Positions 16,552 through 25,569 of a stretch of DNA of 48,364 nucleotides are shown piece after piece. The DNA lies in the NCBI GenBank assembly GCA_944383825.1, contig CALWRA010000024.1, positions 1 to 48,364 on the forward strand, given 5' to 3'. This DNA is from an uncultured Acetatifactor sp. (GTDB lineage Bacteria > Bacillota > Clostridia > Lachnospirales > Lachnospiraceae). Every line of letters begins with the position of its first letter. Position 1 is the first letter of the stretch. A program made the translations under genes and the position numbers. The notes below the pieces were generated by a model. It did no database searches. It saw only the letters and a list, made by a program, of their open reading frames with translations, and was not told where the DNA came from.

Positions 16552-17798
16552 GATATTATCTCCTTTCTCACCAAATGTCCGGGCAGGCCATCTATGTACA
16601 AAGGTTGAAGTTCTCCCATAATCAGAGGTCTCGCATATCTTAAAAATTCCTCCGTAAGCCCTCGCCCGTCCTCAGTAATCCATTCATCGGGCACCGGCTT
16701 TTCCCTGTTTGCGATCATGTGGATGTCATGTATGTCAACGGCGCACAGATATGGCTGATCCTGAAGCCTTTTTAATACCGTCATGACTCCGGTATGTCCT
16801 TCTGCCGCCGCTTTGACCCCGTAGCTTCCGGCCAAAACCGCCTCTTCCACATCTGTAAGCGAAGCCATATGGGCTGCTGAACGCTGTAGGGTTGACAACT
16901 CAATCGCCCTTGTTTTGAAGCCTGTTGCGCCGCTTACCATGTCTGCCAGAACCAAGGCGCAGCCGGAAAGCTGCTTATGTCCGAACACGTCCACGCTGTC
17001 AGCGCTTCCGGAAAGCTCACACACAAATCTGCCGTCGGCAAGCCGGATACCCTCGGAAACTACAATAACTACCGTATTTTTCTTCTGCGCCGCAGCACGT
17101 ATATGATCGATACAAGCGTCGGGGTCAAACACCCTTTCCGGAAGATATACGGCATCAGCTCCATCGCAATCCCCTCCCTTTGCCAAGGCTGCTGCTGCCG
17201 CAAGCCATCCTGCATGGCGGCCCATAATCTCGACGATAAGAACCGTAGGCTTGGAAAGACCTGTGGACTGTACGTCTCTGATGACCTCCTTGAGAGACGT
17301 AGCAATGTATTTTGCCGCAGAACCATAGCCGGGACAGTGATCCGTCACAGGCAAATCATTATCCACCGTTTTGGGTATGCCGATAAAGCGCTCCTTTTTC
17401 CCATGCTCCGCTGCATAATCAGAAAGCATCTTCACCGTATCCATGGAGTCGTTTCCTCCAATATAGAAAAAAGCTTCTATATCATATTCCTCCATAACCT
17501 CAAATATCCGTTCATAAACGACCTCATTTCCATGTATTTCCGGCAGCTTATAACGACACGTTCCCAGAAAGGCGGAAGGCGTTCTTTTTAAGAGCTCCCT
17601 GCCCGAGCCTGTTTCCAGATAATCTTCAAGCAAAATCAAATTCCGCTCCAAAAATCCCTGAATTCCATGAACCATACCATAAACCCTTCCAGCTCCCATC
17701 TCTTTTGCAGCCTGATAAATTCCCACTACCGACGCATTTATCACTGCGGTAGGTCCTCCTGACTGTCCTACCGCTATGTTTCCTATCATTTTCTTCAT
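16548..17798 (-). CDS. pfp: 6-phosphofructokinase, pyrophosphate-dependent type
   Basis: The 416-residue protein phosphorylates fructose 6-phosphate. The residues that separate PPi from ATP enzymes are visible: GGNDSMDT has Asp where ATP-PFK has Gly, and GIPKTVDNDLPVTDH has Lys where ATP-PFK has Gly. Both point to PPi as donor, making the step reversible. MGRHAGWLAAAAALA and the N-terminal GQSGGPTAVINAS are the other standard motifs. The promoter at 17895-17924 drives it with malQ. Donor use is inferred from motif residues. Confidence 0.9.
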   Translation of the reverse strand: MKKMIGNIAVGQSGGPTAVINASVVGIYQAAKEMGAGRVYGMVHGIQGFLERNLILLEDYLETGSGRELLKRTPSAFLGTCRYKLPEIHGNEVVYERIFEVMEEYDIEAFFYIGGNDSMDTVKMLSDYAAEHGKKERFIGIPKTVDNDLPVTDHCPGYGSAAKYIATSLKEVIRDVQSTGLSKPTVLIVEIMGRHAGWLAAAAALAKGGDCDGADAVYLPERVFDPDACIDHIRAAAQKKNTVVIVVSEGIRLADGRFVCELSGSADSVDVFGHKQLSGCALVLADMVSGATGFKTRAIELSTLQRSAAHMASLTDVEEAVLAGSYGVKAAAEGHTGVMTVLKRLQDQPYLCAVDIHDIHMIANREKPVPDEWITEDGRGLTEEFLRYARPLIMGELQPLYIDGLPGHLVRKEIIS

Positions 17799-17894
17799 AC
17801 TGTTTTTACCTCCCCCGGCCTGATCTTATGCCTTTTTTCTCTTGTACAAGCCGTTTGTTTGCCAAACAGCTTCAGGGATCAATACTATTTGCTT

Positions 17895-17924
17895 ATTATA
17901 GCATCTGCTGAAAGCCCTTGTCTA
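17895..17924 (-). promoter_or_regulatory. Promoter of the pfp-malQ operon
   Basis: On the minus strand -35 TAGACA (17924-17919) and -10 TATAAT (17900-17895) are 18 bases apart. The -35 lies within the small palindrome CTTGTAGACAAG. Confidence 0.65.
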
Positions 17925-17998
17925 CAAGTTCAGATGTATCTCACCACTTTCCCTTCTCCTGCATACGATACAATAACGACTCATTGCGTGGAGGCAGA

Positions 17999-18241
17999 AT
18001 GATCAAAAACTCCACTTTAGATTCTCTTTCACCAGGAAAGTCAGGTAAAATATTGGAAATTACCTGTCAGGAGGACATGAAACGCCGTTTGAAGGATATG
18101 GGCTTTGTGCGGGATACGCTGATCACCTGTGAAGGTGAGGGAATACACGGCGACCCCAAGGCTTACTTTCTGAGAGGCTGTGTGGTTGCACTTAGGAACT
18201 CGGACAGCCGCCACATTCTCATCAGGGAGGTGGACATATGA
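17999..18241 (+). CDS. feoA: FeoA ferrous iron transport protein
   Basis: I start at 17999, where GGAGG lies five bases before ATG, giving 80 residues (MIKNSTLDSLSPGKSGKIL). The SH3-like fold is marked by LSPGKSGKILEI, DMKRRLKDMGFVRDTLI and the final VALRNSDSRHILIREV. FeoA is a small cytosolic protein needed for FeoB activity. It overlaps feoB by four bases (ATGA). No Fur or DtxR-like box is evident upstream, unlike the other iron operons here. Confidence 0.92.
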   Translation: MIKNSTLDSLSPGKSGKILEITCQEDMKRRLKDMGFVRDTLITCEGEGIHGDPKAYFLRGCVVALRNSDSRHILIREVDI

Positions 18242-20175
18242 TCATAGCTCTCGCAGGCAATCCCAATGTAGGAAAAAGCACTGTATTCAACGGACTGACA
18301 GGACTCCATCAGCATACCGGGAACTGGCCTGGGAAAACCGTTGCCAGCGCAAGGGGATTCTTTGATACGGAACACTTCCGTTGTGAGCTGGTGGACCTGC
18401 CCGGCGCTTACTCTCTGCTTGCCCATTCTGCGGAAGAAGAAATCACGCGGGATTTTCTATTGGAGCAAAAGCCTGATGCGGTCATCGTTGTCTGTGATGC
18501 GGTTTGCCTGGAGCGCAATCTTTTGCTTGCGCTTCAGATATGTGCCGTATGTCCCAAAGTGCTTCTGTGCGTAAATCTTATAGACGAAGCAGCCAAAAAG
18601 AAGATCACCCTGGATCTCCCGCTATTGGAAGAGCTGGTGGGGGTCCCTGTGATTGGCACGGCCGCCAGACGGGGACAGGGGCTGAACATTCTGACTGAAC
18701 GCCTGGACGCAGTGTTGGGAAGCTGTGAGCAAAGGAATCCGGGACAGATGCAAATTTGCAGAAGCGCCTCGGAGCCTGCCTGGGACAGCTCTTTCAGACG
18801 GGCACAAGCAGACCCCGCACAGGTCTATGCTGACGCTGCCGCCGCTGTCTGTTCTCGGGTTATCTCCTTCCAGGATGCCGATTACCGCAGGCGGGACCGA
18901 AACCTGGACAAATTTCTTACAGGAAAGCACACAAGCATTCCCATAATGCTCCTTCTCCTTGTCCTTATTCTTTGGATTACCATTGCCGGAGCAAACTATC
19001 CTTCTCAACTGCTGTCCAGGCTTTTTCTTTTTCTGGGAAACGGTCTTTTACTCCTGTTTGACAAACTTCATGTATCTCCCCTGCTGTCTGATTTTGTGCT
19101 GAACGGAATCTACCAAGTGCTTACATGGGTTATCTCGGTTATGCTTCCGCCAATGGCCATCTTTTTTCCGCTGTTTACACTGCTGGAAGACTCGGGCTTT
19201 CTCCCCCGAATCGCCTTTAATCTGGATTATTGCTTTCAAAAATGCAAAGCCTGCGGCAAGCAGGCACTCACCATGGCCATGGGGTTCGGCTGCAACTGTG
19301 TGGGGGTTCTGGGCTGCCGGATCATCGATTCTCCACGGGAAAGACTGATTGCCATTCTGACCAACAGCTTCGTTCCCTGCAACGGACGCTTCCCTCTTTT
19401 AATCACTCTGGCCACGCTGTATTTTACAGGATCCTCATCCGCTTCAAAAAGCGGTATCAATGAAGCATTGGGAGAGTCTGCCGGCTCTGTACAGTCTCCA
19501 GTACTTGAAGGTGCATCCGGCTCACTTACGGCCGCCCTATGCCTTGCCGGATTTCTTTTCCTCAGTGTCATTATGACCCTTGCGGCCTCCAAGGTTCTTT
19601 CTGCCACCGTGCTGAAAGGGCTTCCCTCATCCTTTCTTCTGGAACTGCCACCCTACCGCCGTCCTCAGATAGGCAAAGTGCTTGTCAGATCTCTTTTAGA
19701 CCGAACCCTTTTCGTTCTCAAAAGAGCGGCGTCTGCGGCAATTCCCGCCGGAGCACTGATTTGGTGCGCTGCAAATATCACAGTGGATTCCCGCTCCCTT
19801 TTGTCCATATGCTCTGAGGCTCTGGATCCGGCGGGCCGTCTCCTCGGTCTGGACGGGGTGATTCTTCTGGCTTTCCTGCTGGGAATGCCCGCCAATGAAA
19901 TCGTAATTCCCATTATGCTTATGACGTATCTGGCGCAGCCTGGCCTGATACAAATAAACGATCCGGAGCTTTTAAAATCCATTCTCTCCGCAAACGGGTG
20001 GACCCTGCAGACGGCCGTCTGTACCTGTCTTTTTTCCTTATTTCATTGGCCCTGTGCCACAACGCTGCTATGCATTAAAAAGGAAACCGGAAGCCTAAAA
20101 TGGACGGCGGCAGCTTTTTTGCTTCCTACTCTCTGGGGGACGGCGCTTTGTATGATTTTTGCACAATTACTGTAA
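18238..20175 (+). CDS. feoB: FeoB ferrous iron transporter
   Basis: A 645-residue Fe(II) transporter. The N-terminal G domain has G1 GNPNVGKST, G3 DLPGAYSL and G4 NLID, followed by the helical dissociation-inhibitor region to about residue 220. The membrane part shows the duplicated gate pattern, including GFGCNCVGVLGCRII and NSFVPCNGRFPLLITL with conserved cysteines, and later GMPANEIVIPIMLM. Length is at the short end of the family, with no C-terminal cytoplasmic extension. Coupled to feoA upstream. The FeoB-associated Cys-rich peptide of this genome lies elsewhere in the window, at 41680-41820. Confidence 0.95.
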   Translation: MIIALAGNPNVGKSTVFNGLTGLHQHTGNWPGKTVASARGFFDTEHFRCELVDLPGAYSLLAHSAEEEITRDFLLEQKPDAVIVVCDAVCLERNLLLALQICAVCPKVLLCVNLIDEAAKKKITLDLPLLEELVGVPVIGTAARRGQGLNILTERLDAVLGSCEQRNPGQMQICRSASEPAWDSSFRRAQADPAQVYADAAAAVCSRVISFQDADYRRRDRNLDKFLTGKHTSIPIMLLLLVLILWITIAGANYPSQLLSRLFLFLGNGLLLLFDKLHVSPLLSDFVLNGIYQVLTWVISVMLPPMAIFFPLFTLLEDSGFLPRIAFNLDYCFQKCKACGKQALTMAMGFGCNCVGVLGCRIIDSPRERLIAILTNSFVPCNGRFPLLITLATLYFTGSSSASKSGINEALGESAGSVQSPVLEGASGSLTAALCLAGFLFLSVIMTLAASKVLSATVLKGLPSSFLLELPPYRRPQIGKVLVRSLLDRTLFVLKRAASAAIPAGALIWCAANITVDSRSLLSICSEALDPAGRLLGLDGVILLAFLLGMPANEIVIPIMLMTYLAQPGLIQINDPELLKSILSANGWTLQTAVCTCLFSLFHWPCATTLLCIKKETGSLKWTAAAFLLPTLWGTALCMIFAQLL

Positions 20176-20239
20176 ATTTATGAATAAACATGTTATACTC
20201 ATGAATATAACTTCAAAATAAAACAAGAAAGAGGTTTTT

Positions 20240-20620
20240 ATGAAAAATCATAAGAAAATATTACTGTTCCATATCGGAAAAGAAAAGCAGGCACAGCTTA
20301 AAAGGCTGTGCCTGACAATGGGAATCCAGGTAATATTTGTAGAAAAGAAGCAATATACTCAGACCTTGGGCGCTCTGGCTGGAATACAAGGCATTCCCCG
20401 TTCCCCATCCGTCTATGCAGGAGAGGAATTCCCCTTGGAAATGCTCGTATTTTCCGGTCTGGATTCAGACGCTCTGGACAACTTTTTAAAAAAATACAAG
20501 GAAATGCAGCTCTCCCCAATACCTCTGAAAGCAGTTCTGACACCCCATAATCTGTTTTGGAGCCCTCAAAAGCTTTATGAGGAATTATTGAAGGAGCACG
20601 CTTATTTTAAGAATTCCTGA
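20240..20620 (+). CDS. DUF3783-domain protein
   Basis: The 126-residue protein has a thioredoxin-like or nucleotide-like N-terminal strand pattern (KKILLFHIGKEKQAQLKRLC) and the C-terminal DUF3783 signature: MLVFSGLDSDALDNFLKKY, then PIPLKAVLTPHNLFW and LYEELLKEHAYF. The family is common in clostridia and has no known function. AAGAAAGAGG precedes the ATG. It converges with and overlaps the DegV gene by 19 bases. Confidence 0.85.
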   Translation: MKNHKKILLFHIGKEKQAQLKRLCLTMGIQVIFVEKKQYTQTLGALAGIQGIPRSPSVYAGEEFPLEMLVFSGLDSDALDNFLKKYKEMQLSPIPLKAVLTPHNLFWSPQKLYEELLKEHAYFKNS

Positions 20621-21486
20621 TATTTCTCATTGATTTCACTTAAAAACACAATTCCAAGAATGCCGGGGCCTGTGTGGGCTCCTATGGCGCAGCCCACTTG
20701 AGTTTCCAGAATGTCCCTTACATGATACCTTTCCCTAAGCTGTTCCTTCAGAAAGGCAAAAGCCTCTTCGTCAGTACCGCGGCAGACTCCCACCACCTGA
20801 CTTTCCAGAGCCTTTCCTTTTTCTCCCACCATATCCAGGATTCTCTTCTGGGCTTTCTTCCATCCTCTTACCTTTTCCACTGCTTTCAAAGAGCCGTTTT
20901 CATCCACAATGATGATCGGTTTGATGTCCAGCACCGTTCCGGCCAAAAACGAGGTTCTGCTCAGACGACCTCCCCGGAACAGATATTCAAGACTGAATAC
21001 CGTGACAACATGCACCATATGCTCACAAAAAAAATGTGCCGCTTCTATGAGAAGCTCCCGGGACGCTCCGTTTCTCTGCATCCTCAGCAACCGCTCCGTC
21101 ACCAAACCATATCCTATGGATGCGCATTTGGAATCCACAATGGTCATGGAAAACCCGGGGAATTCTTCCTTTACGGCTTCGTAAGCCAGGCGGGCCGCAT
21201 TGAAGGTCCCTGCAATCCCTGTAGAGAAACAGATATACAGCACCTCGTCACCTCTTTGGGCAAAAGGTCTGAAATGCTCCTCAAACATATACTGGCTGAT
21301 ATGATAGGTTTTGATCTCCCTGCCGGACGCCTGAATATCATAAAACTGTTCCGGATATATCGTCTCTCCATCAAAATAATCCGTTCCCTCAATGGTAACA
21401 GGAGTGGGCATTACATACAGCCCGTACTCCTCCTTCACATTCTTTGGCATATCAGAAGCTGAATCCGTAATAATGCAAAAAGCCAT
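20602..21486 (-). CDS. DegV-family fatty-acid-binding protein
   Basis: DegV/FakB proteins bind a fatty acid in the cleft between two alpha/beta domains and present it to a kinase. ITDSASDMP at the N-terminus, STGIAGTFNAARLA around residue 90, the EYLFRGGRLS region and GAHTGPGILGIVF near the end are the family motifs. I prefer the ATG at 21486 (MAFCIITDS) over one five codons upstream because GGAG precedes it at a reasonable distance. No FakA gene lies in the window, so a role in exogenous fatty acid use is only family inference. Confidence 0.88.
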   Translation of the reverse strand: MAFCIITDSASDMPKNVKEEYGLYVMPTPVTIEGTDYFDGETIYPEQFYDIQASGREIKTYHISQYMFEEHFRPFAQRGDEVLYICFSTGIAGTFNAARLAYEAVKEEFPGFSMTIVDSKCASIGYGLVTERLLRMQRNGASRELLIEAAHFFCEHMVHVVTVFSLEYLFRGGRLSRTSFLAGTVLDIKPIIIVDENGSLKAVEKVRGWKKAQKRILDMVGEKGKALESQVVGVCRGTDEEAFAFLKEQLRERYHVRDILETQVGCAIGAHTGPGILGIVFLSEINEKYQEFLK

Positions 21487-21611
21487 AATTATGTTCTCCA
21501 TATCCTGTCGTTTTTTTTATTGTATCGCGAAACGGGGCTTTTGACAAGTAAAATACCCTGCCGGAAGAGCGTATGGATGTTTGTCCCAAAGACTCGTCTC
21601 TACGCGTCAAA

Positions 21612-21663
21612 GGAAACGTTTCCTGACAAAATCTTGACAAAATAAAAGTCCTGAGGTTATAAT
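21612..21663 (+). promoter_or_regulatory. tRNA-Leu promoter with an upstream perfect palindrome
   Basis: -35 TTGACA (21634-21639) and -10 TATAAT (21658-21663) are 18 bases apart and end 14 bases before tRNA-Leu. The perfect palindrome GGAAACGTTTCC at 21612-21623 lies just upstream. It shares the AAACGTTT heart of CcpA cre sites but differs at the flanks. Confidence 0.75.
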
Positions 21664-21677
21664 TAATATCATATCAT

Positions 21678-21759
21678 GCGGAATTGATGGAATTGGCAGA
21701 CATGCAAGATTTAGGTTCTTGTGCCGAGAGGCGTAAGGGTTCAAGTCCCTTATTCCGCA
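21678..21759 (+). tRNA. tRNA-Leu (UAG)
   Basis: Acceptor GCGGAAT pairs with ATTCCGC. The anticodon stem CAAGA/TCTTG closes the loop TTTAGGT, giving anticodon UAG. A long variable arm and GGTTCAAGTCC T-arm are present, as in class II tRNAs. CCA is not encoded. Confidence 0.96.
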
Positions 21760-21767
21760 CGCATAGA

Positions 21768-21811
21768 GACTTTTTATCTTAATTTTATTGGGATAAAAAG
21801 TCTTTTTTATT
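21768..21811 (+). terminator. Intrinsic terminator of tRNA-Leu
   Basis: GACTTTTTATC pairs with GATAAAAAGTC and is followed by TTTTTTATTT. Confidence 0.9.
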
Positions 21812-21988
21812 TAACAGATTATAATAAACAAAAATATAAATATTTATCAACGGATAACAGAAAAATCTAATTCATAGTGAATTGAGCTCAAAAGTTGCTT
21901 TCAGAGAAAATAAACGTGAGGGCAAAGGCAGAACAATATATAAAATGTTCTATGCTTAAAGAAATTGGGAATTGTGGAGGCGAACAAA

Positions 21989-22123
21989 ATGACGGGAATA
22001 GTAATTTCCTTTTGGGCCAATATAAAAAATTTTGAAGCTACAGACATAAAGAAATTCAACTCCGCAGTTTCTAAATTGTTTTGTGCATTTGGCATTGCAT
22101 TTATTTTATTAGATGTTCCATAA
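21989..22123 (+). CDS. Possible 44-aa membrane peptide or gene remnant
   Basis: ATG follows GTGGAGGCGAACAAA, a fair ribosome site. The product (MTGIVISFWANIKNFEATD..., then SKLFCAFGIAFILLDVP) ends with one hydrophobic segment. The arrangement recalls the end of small DUF3784-like membrane proteins, but the match is loose. The remainder of the roughly 470-base stretch between the tRNA-Leu terminator and tRNA-Lys shows nothing recognisable. Confidence 0.3.
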   Translation: MTGIVISFWANIKNFEATDIKKFNSAVSKLFCAFGIAFILLDVP

Positions 22124-22286
22124 CGGTACTAAAAGACGCAGAAAGATACAAGAAAAAAGTATTCCAATATCGTGTCCGGCATAAACATAACTCCAGCAAC
22201 AGGTTTTCTGGCGTTAAAAATAAAATAATGCGGCAAACCATCCTTCTTTCATGATTTCACCGCACCAGATAAAACAGTCTTTTCAA

Positions 22287-22359
22287 TGAGACATCGGGGA
22301 TTCGAACCCCGGACAACTTGATTAAAAGTCAAGTGCTCTACCAACTGAGCTAATATCCC
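22287..22359 (-). tRNA. tRNA-Lys (UUU)
   Basis: Minus-strand acceptor GGGATAT pairs with ATGTCTC (wobbles allowed). Anticodon loop CTTTTAA gives UUU. T-arm CGGGG-TTCGAAT-CCCCG is intact. Last tRNA of the six-gene minus cluster. Confidence 0.95.
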
Positions 22360-22375
22360 ATACATTTCCTAACAA

Positions 22376-22447
22376 CAGGGCTAGCTGGATTCGAACCAGC
22401 GAATGCAGCAGTCAAAGTGCTGTGCCTTACCGCTTGGCGATAGCCCT
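22376..22447 (-). tRNA. tRNA-Gln (UUG)
   Basis: Acceptor AGGGCTA pairs perfectly with TAGCCCT. Anticodon stem CAGCA/TGCTG closes loop CTTTGAC, anticodon UUG. D-arm GCCAAGCGGTAAGGC is typical of tRNA-Gln. Confidence 0.95.
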
Positions 22448-22495
22448 ATAAACATGACACCAAGCGTGCCATTCAGACACATCGTAACATACAAA

Positions 22496-22570
22496 GGTGG
22501 ATAAAGGGATTCGAACCCTTGGCCTCCAGAGCCACAATCTGGCGCGCTAACCAACTGCGCTATACCCACC
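22496..22570 (-). tRNA. tRNA-His (GUG)
   Basis: Anticodon loop TTGTGGC gives GUG. The acceptor has the extra G at -1 opposite C73, the identity mark of tRNA-His, encoded in the gene. Confidence 0.95.
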
Positions 22571-22610
22571 ATACAGCGAGACAAATCACCATGATCTGAT
22601 CCATCTCCAA

Positions 22611-22684
<74 letters not shown>

Positions 22685-22858
22685 ATTTTGTCAATTTCAT
22701 ATACAATCAAACCAACGAGGTACATTTTATCCTATAATCTTATGTTTGTCAACAGTTTTCCGAACTTTTCTCTTTGTATACATTTTCGGCTATCGTGAGC
22801 TATGCCAAACATAGGACGCGCACCTTCCATTATGCTGACGCAAAAAAGAAATATGAAA

Positions 22859-22929
22859 AGCGGGTGATGGGAATCGAACCCACGTATCCAGCTTGGAAGG
22901 CTGGTGTTCTACCATTGAACTACACCCGC
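22859..22929 (-). tRNA. tRNA-Gly (UCC)
   Basis: Acceptor GCGGGTG pairs with CACCCGC. Anticodon stem CCAGC/GCTGG closes loop CTTCCAA, anticodon UCC; 71 bases, typical of tRNA-Gly. Confidence 0.96.
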
Positions 22930-22953
22930 ATAAACAATAGCATATGAAATGCA

Positions 22954-23028
22954 TCGGGGTGACAGGATTCGAACCTGCGGCCTCCTGGTCCCAAACCAGG
23001 CGCTCTAGCCAAGCTGAGCCACACCCCG
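22954..23028 (-). tRNA. tRNA-Pro (UGG)
   Basis: Acceptor CGGGGTG pairs with CACCCCG. Anticodon stem CCTGG/CCAGG closes loop TTTGGGA, anticodon UGG. First gene of the minus-strand tRNA cluster. Confidence 0.96.
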
Positions 23029-23120
23029 CCAAATACAACTTTCAATCCTCTTAGGACAAGTGTCATTATATACTAACGGTTCCGCTCCTGTCAACGCTTT
23101 TTTCCATCCGGGACGCTCCA

Positions 23121-23630
23121 TTACCAGCCGCTATTACTGCCTTGCCCCGACTGTTGAAGATAGGCAATGGTATAATGAGCTTCCCCTGCGTTGTCAACCT
23201 CCATAATCAAATATGAGGGAAGATGTCCCTCCTGCCTCGGATAGGACAGACTGCCCGGGTTCAGTGCAGTCACTTTATCCCCAATATCAATGACAGGACG
23301 ATGGGTATGTCCATACATAACAATATCCGCTCCTCGCGCCTGCGCCTCTTTCTTAACCGTCTCATTTCCCACGGAAACACCATAATTATGCCCATGTGTC
23401 ACCCAGACTTTATAGCGCCCCACATTCAGCTCCAGATCCCTTGGAAGACAAGAAAAAAAATCATTATTTCCCAATACTATGAAAACAGGGCACTCAGCTG
23501 CCTGTGTCAGAGCATATTCACTTCCCTCAGCATCTCCGCAATGTATTACCATATCCGGCCTGTGCATCTGCAAAACCTTAAAATAATTATCATTTTTTCT
23601 ATGTGTATCACTAACCACAATTATTTTCAT
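23121..23630 (-). CDS. YfcE/MJ0936-type metallophosphoesterase
   Basis: The 169-residue protein has all calcineurin-like metal motifs: SDTHRKND, HCGDAEGSE, GNNDFF, THGHNYGV and YGHTHRPV. The compact single-domain form matches YfcE/MJ0936 phosphodiesterases. It overlaps rdgB by 20 bases, a pairing common in Firmicutes. The physiological substrate is unknown. The C-terminal QQSGQGSNSGW tail is unusual but short. Confidence 0.93.
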   Translation of the reverse strand: MKIIVVSDTHRKNDNYFKVLQMHRPDMVIHCGDAEGSEYALTQAAECPVFIVLGNNDFFSCLPRDLELNVGRYKVWVTHGHNYGVSVGNETVKKEAQARGADIVMYGHTHRPVIDIGDKVTALNPGSLSYPRQEGHLPSYLIMEVDNAGEAHYTIAYLQQSGQGSNSGW

Positions 23631-24219
23631 ACTTTCGTAGTTCCTCTTTCATTTTCTGCAGAGCCTTTCCCCGGTGACTGATCTTATTTTTTTCTTCCTC
23701 TGTAAGCTCGGCTGCTGACCTTCCAAACTCAGGCACCCAGAAAATCGGGTCATAACCAAATCCATGCTCCCCCCTTTCATCATCCCCTATGTATCCCTCT
23801 ATTGACGCTCTTGCGGTTAGCTCCCGTCCATCCGGCAGCACTGCGGCTATCGCACAAATAAAACGAGCCGTACGCTTTTCCCTGGGTACCCCTGAAAGTC
23901 TCTCCAGCAGCGCTACATTTTTTACACTGTAAGGAGTATCCTCTCCCAGATACCTTGCGGAATAAATTCCCGGCTCCCCATGCAAATAATCGATTTCAAG
24001 GCCTGAATCGTCCGCCATCACCAGACAATCCGTACAGGACGCTACAGCTCTGGCCTTGATCAACGCGTTTTCCTCATAAGTAGCGCCGTTTTCGTCTATC
24101 TCAACGCTGATACCGGCTTCCTTCATAGATAGAACCTGCATGCCTGTATCTTCCATAATCATTTGAATCTCTTTTATTTTTCCTTTGTTTCCCGTAGCAA
24201 ATATAATTTTACCGTTCAT
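23611..24219 (-). CDS. rdgB: XTP/dITP diphosphatase (RdgB/HAM1)
   Basis: This enzyme hydrolyses ITP, XTP and dITP to monophosphates, cleaning the nucleotide pool. Motifs: FATGNKGKIKEIQMI at the N-terminus, MADDSGLEID (catalytic Asp), GIYSARYLGE and GFGYDPIFWVPEFG. I start at 24219 (MNGKIIFATG) with GGGAG upstream; the 15-residue extension is not conserved-looking. It gives 202 residues, normal for RdgB. It is coupled to the phosphoesterase downstream. Confidence 0.94.
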   Translation of the reverse strand: MNGKIIFATGNKGKIKEIQMIMEDTGMQVLSMKEAGISVEIDENGATYEENALIKARAVASCTDCLVMADDSGLEIDYLHGEPGIYSARYLGEDTPYSVKNVALLERLSGVPREKRTARFICAIAAVLPDGRELTARASIEGYIGDDERGEHGFGYDPIFWVPEFGRSAAELTEEEKNKISHRGKALQKMKEELRKYENNCG

Positions 24220-24260
24220 TTTCCCACTCCCTTTCCCAGAGAACTGTCCACTTGGCTGCC

Positions 24261-25427
24261 TCATTTTCCCGGCTCATTCCTCTGGCTTCTCTTTGGCGGT
24301 TTTGGTCCCAAAAACTGATAATAATACGTCTTAATCATTCCATTATAAATCTTTCTGTTTTTATCCGCCCTTCTGCCTACAGCCTGCTCCGCCCGGTCAT
24401 ACGCGGTAATCAAATACATGCTCCAGGAATCAAGCTCCCGATAACGTTCGCCAATGGTTCGGTACAGAGCGGGCAGCCCCTCTTTATTTTGGAGTCTTTC
24501 ACCATACGGCGGGTTTGTAATTAAAAAGCCATACTTTTTTGCATGACTCAGCTGCTCCACTCCTCTTCTCTGAAAATGAATCAGCCGGTCAACCCCCGCA
24601 AGCGCTGCATTTTCTCTTGCAATCTCTATCATCTCTTCATCGATGTCGTAGCCCTGAATATCCGTCCTGACATTCAGATCAACCAAATCTGACGCCTCAT
24701 CCATGGCATTATACCATATTCTTTTTGAAACAATATGATCCCATTTTTCTGCAATAAAACTCCTGTTCATTCCAGGAGCCATCCTCGCCGCCATCATAGC
24801 CGCTTCAATGGGAATGGTTCCGCTGCCGCAGAATGGATCCACCAAGATTCTGTCCTTATTCCAAGGAGTTAGCATAATCAACGCTGCTGCCAGATTTTCT
24901 GCAATGGGAGCCTTTGCAGTCAGTCTTCTGTATCCTCTTTTATGTAATGGCTCTCCTGTACTGTCAAGCCCTACCGTAACCTGATTCTTCATCAGAAATA
25001 CCCTTATTGGAAAGCTTTCGCCGCTTTCTTCAAACCATTTGATATGGTACACACTCTGAAGCCGTTCCACCATGGCTTTTTTCATGATAGACTGGATGTC
25101 GGATGAACTTAGCAGTTTAGACCTTATGCTGGATGCCTTCGCCACCCAGAATTTCCCATCCATTGGGATATACTCCTCCCATGGCAGTGATTTTGTTCCC
25201 TGAAACAGTTCCTCAAAACTTTCCGCACGAAAGGTTCCAATCTTTATAAGGACACGCTCCCCGGTGCGCAGAAAAATATTCGCTCGGCAGAGAGCCTCTT
25301 CGTCTCCATAAAAAGTCACTCTTCCATCCGACACGTCTGCAATATCATATCCTAAATCCACAATCTCTCTTTTTAAAACTGATTCCATGCCAAAATGACA
25401 GGGAACAATCAATTCAAATCTTCTCAT
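24261..25427 (-). CDS. THUMP-domain class I rRNA methyltransferase (RlmL/YpsC-like)
   Basis: The 388-residue protein begins with a ferredoxin-like/THUMP RNA-binding region (FELIVPCHFGMESVLKREI to about residue 160), then a Rossmann methyltransferase with SAM motif DPFCGSGTIPIEAA and the target-base motif TNPPYGERL, which marks N2-guanine methylation as in RlmL (23S G2445). AGTGAGG lies four bases before ATG at 25427; a GTG three codons upstream is less likely. It lies 41 bases upstream of the rdgB start, in the same direction. Confidence 0.9.
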   Translation of the reverse strand: MRRFELIVPCHFGMESVLKREIVDLGYDIADVSDGRVTFYGDEEALCRANIFLRTGERVLIKIGTFRAESFEELFQGTKSLPWEEYIPMDGKFWVAKASSIRSKLLSSSDIQSIMKKAMVERLQSVYHIKWFEESGESFPIRVFLMKNQVTVGLDSTGEPLHKRGYRRLTAKAPIAENLAAALIMLTPWNKDRILVDPFCGSGTIPIEAAMMAARMAPGMNRSFIAEKWDHIVSKRIWYNAMDEASDLVDLNVRTDIQGYDIDEEMIEIARENAALAGVDRLIHFQRRGVEQLSHAKKYGFLITNPPYGERLQNKEGLPALYRTIGERYRELDSWSMYLITAYDRAEQAVGRRADKNRKIYNGMIKTYYYQFLGPKPPKRSQRNEPGK

Positions 25428-25569
25428 GTACCTCACTTTTCTGCCGAATACAGCCCAATAAATTTTTATACCTTATTTCCGCTTTTTATACTCTATTTCA
25501 GTAGTATACAATTTTTTTTCTGATATGTAAATAGGAACACCCTTGGGCGTTCCTATTGCTGAAAAACGA

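Noticed and set aside
20674..21462. 262-codon plus ORF opposite the DegV gene
   Set aside because: Antisense shadow; Ser/His/Phe-rich composition typical of reverse-frame translation.
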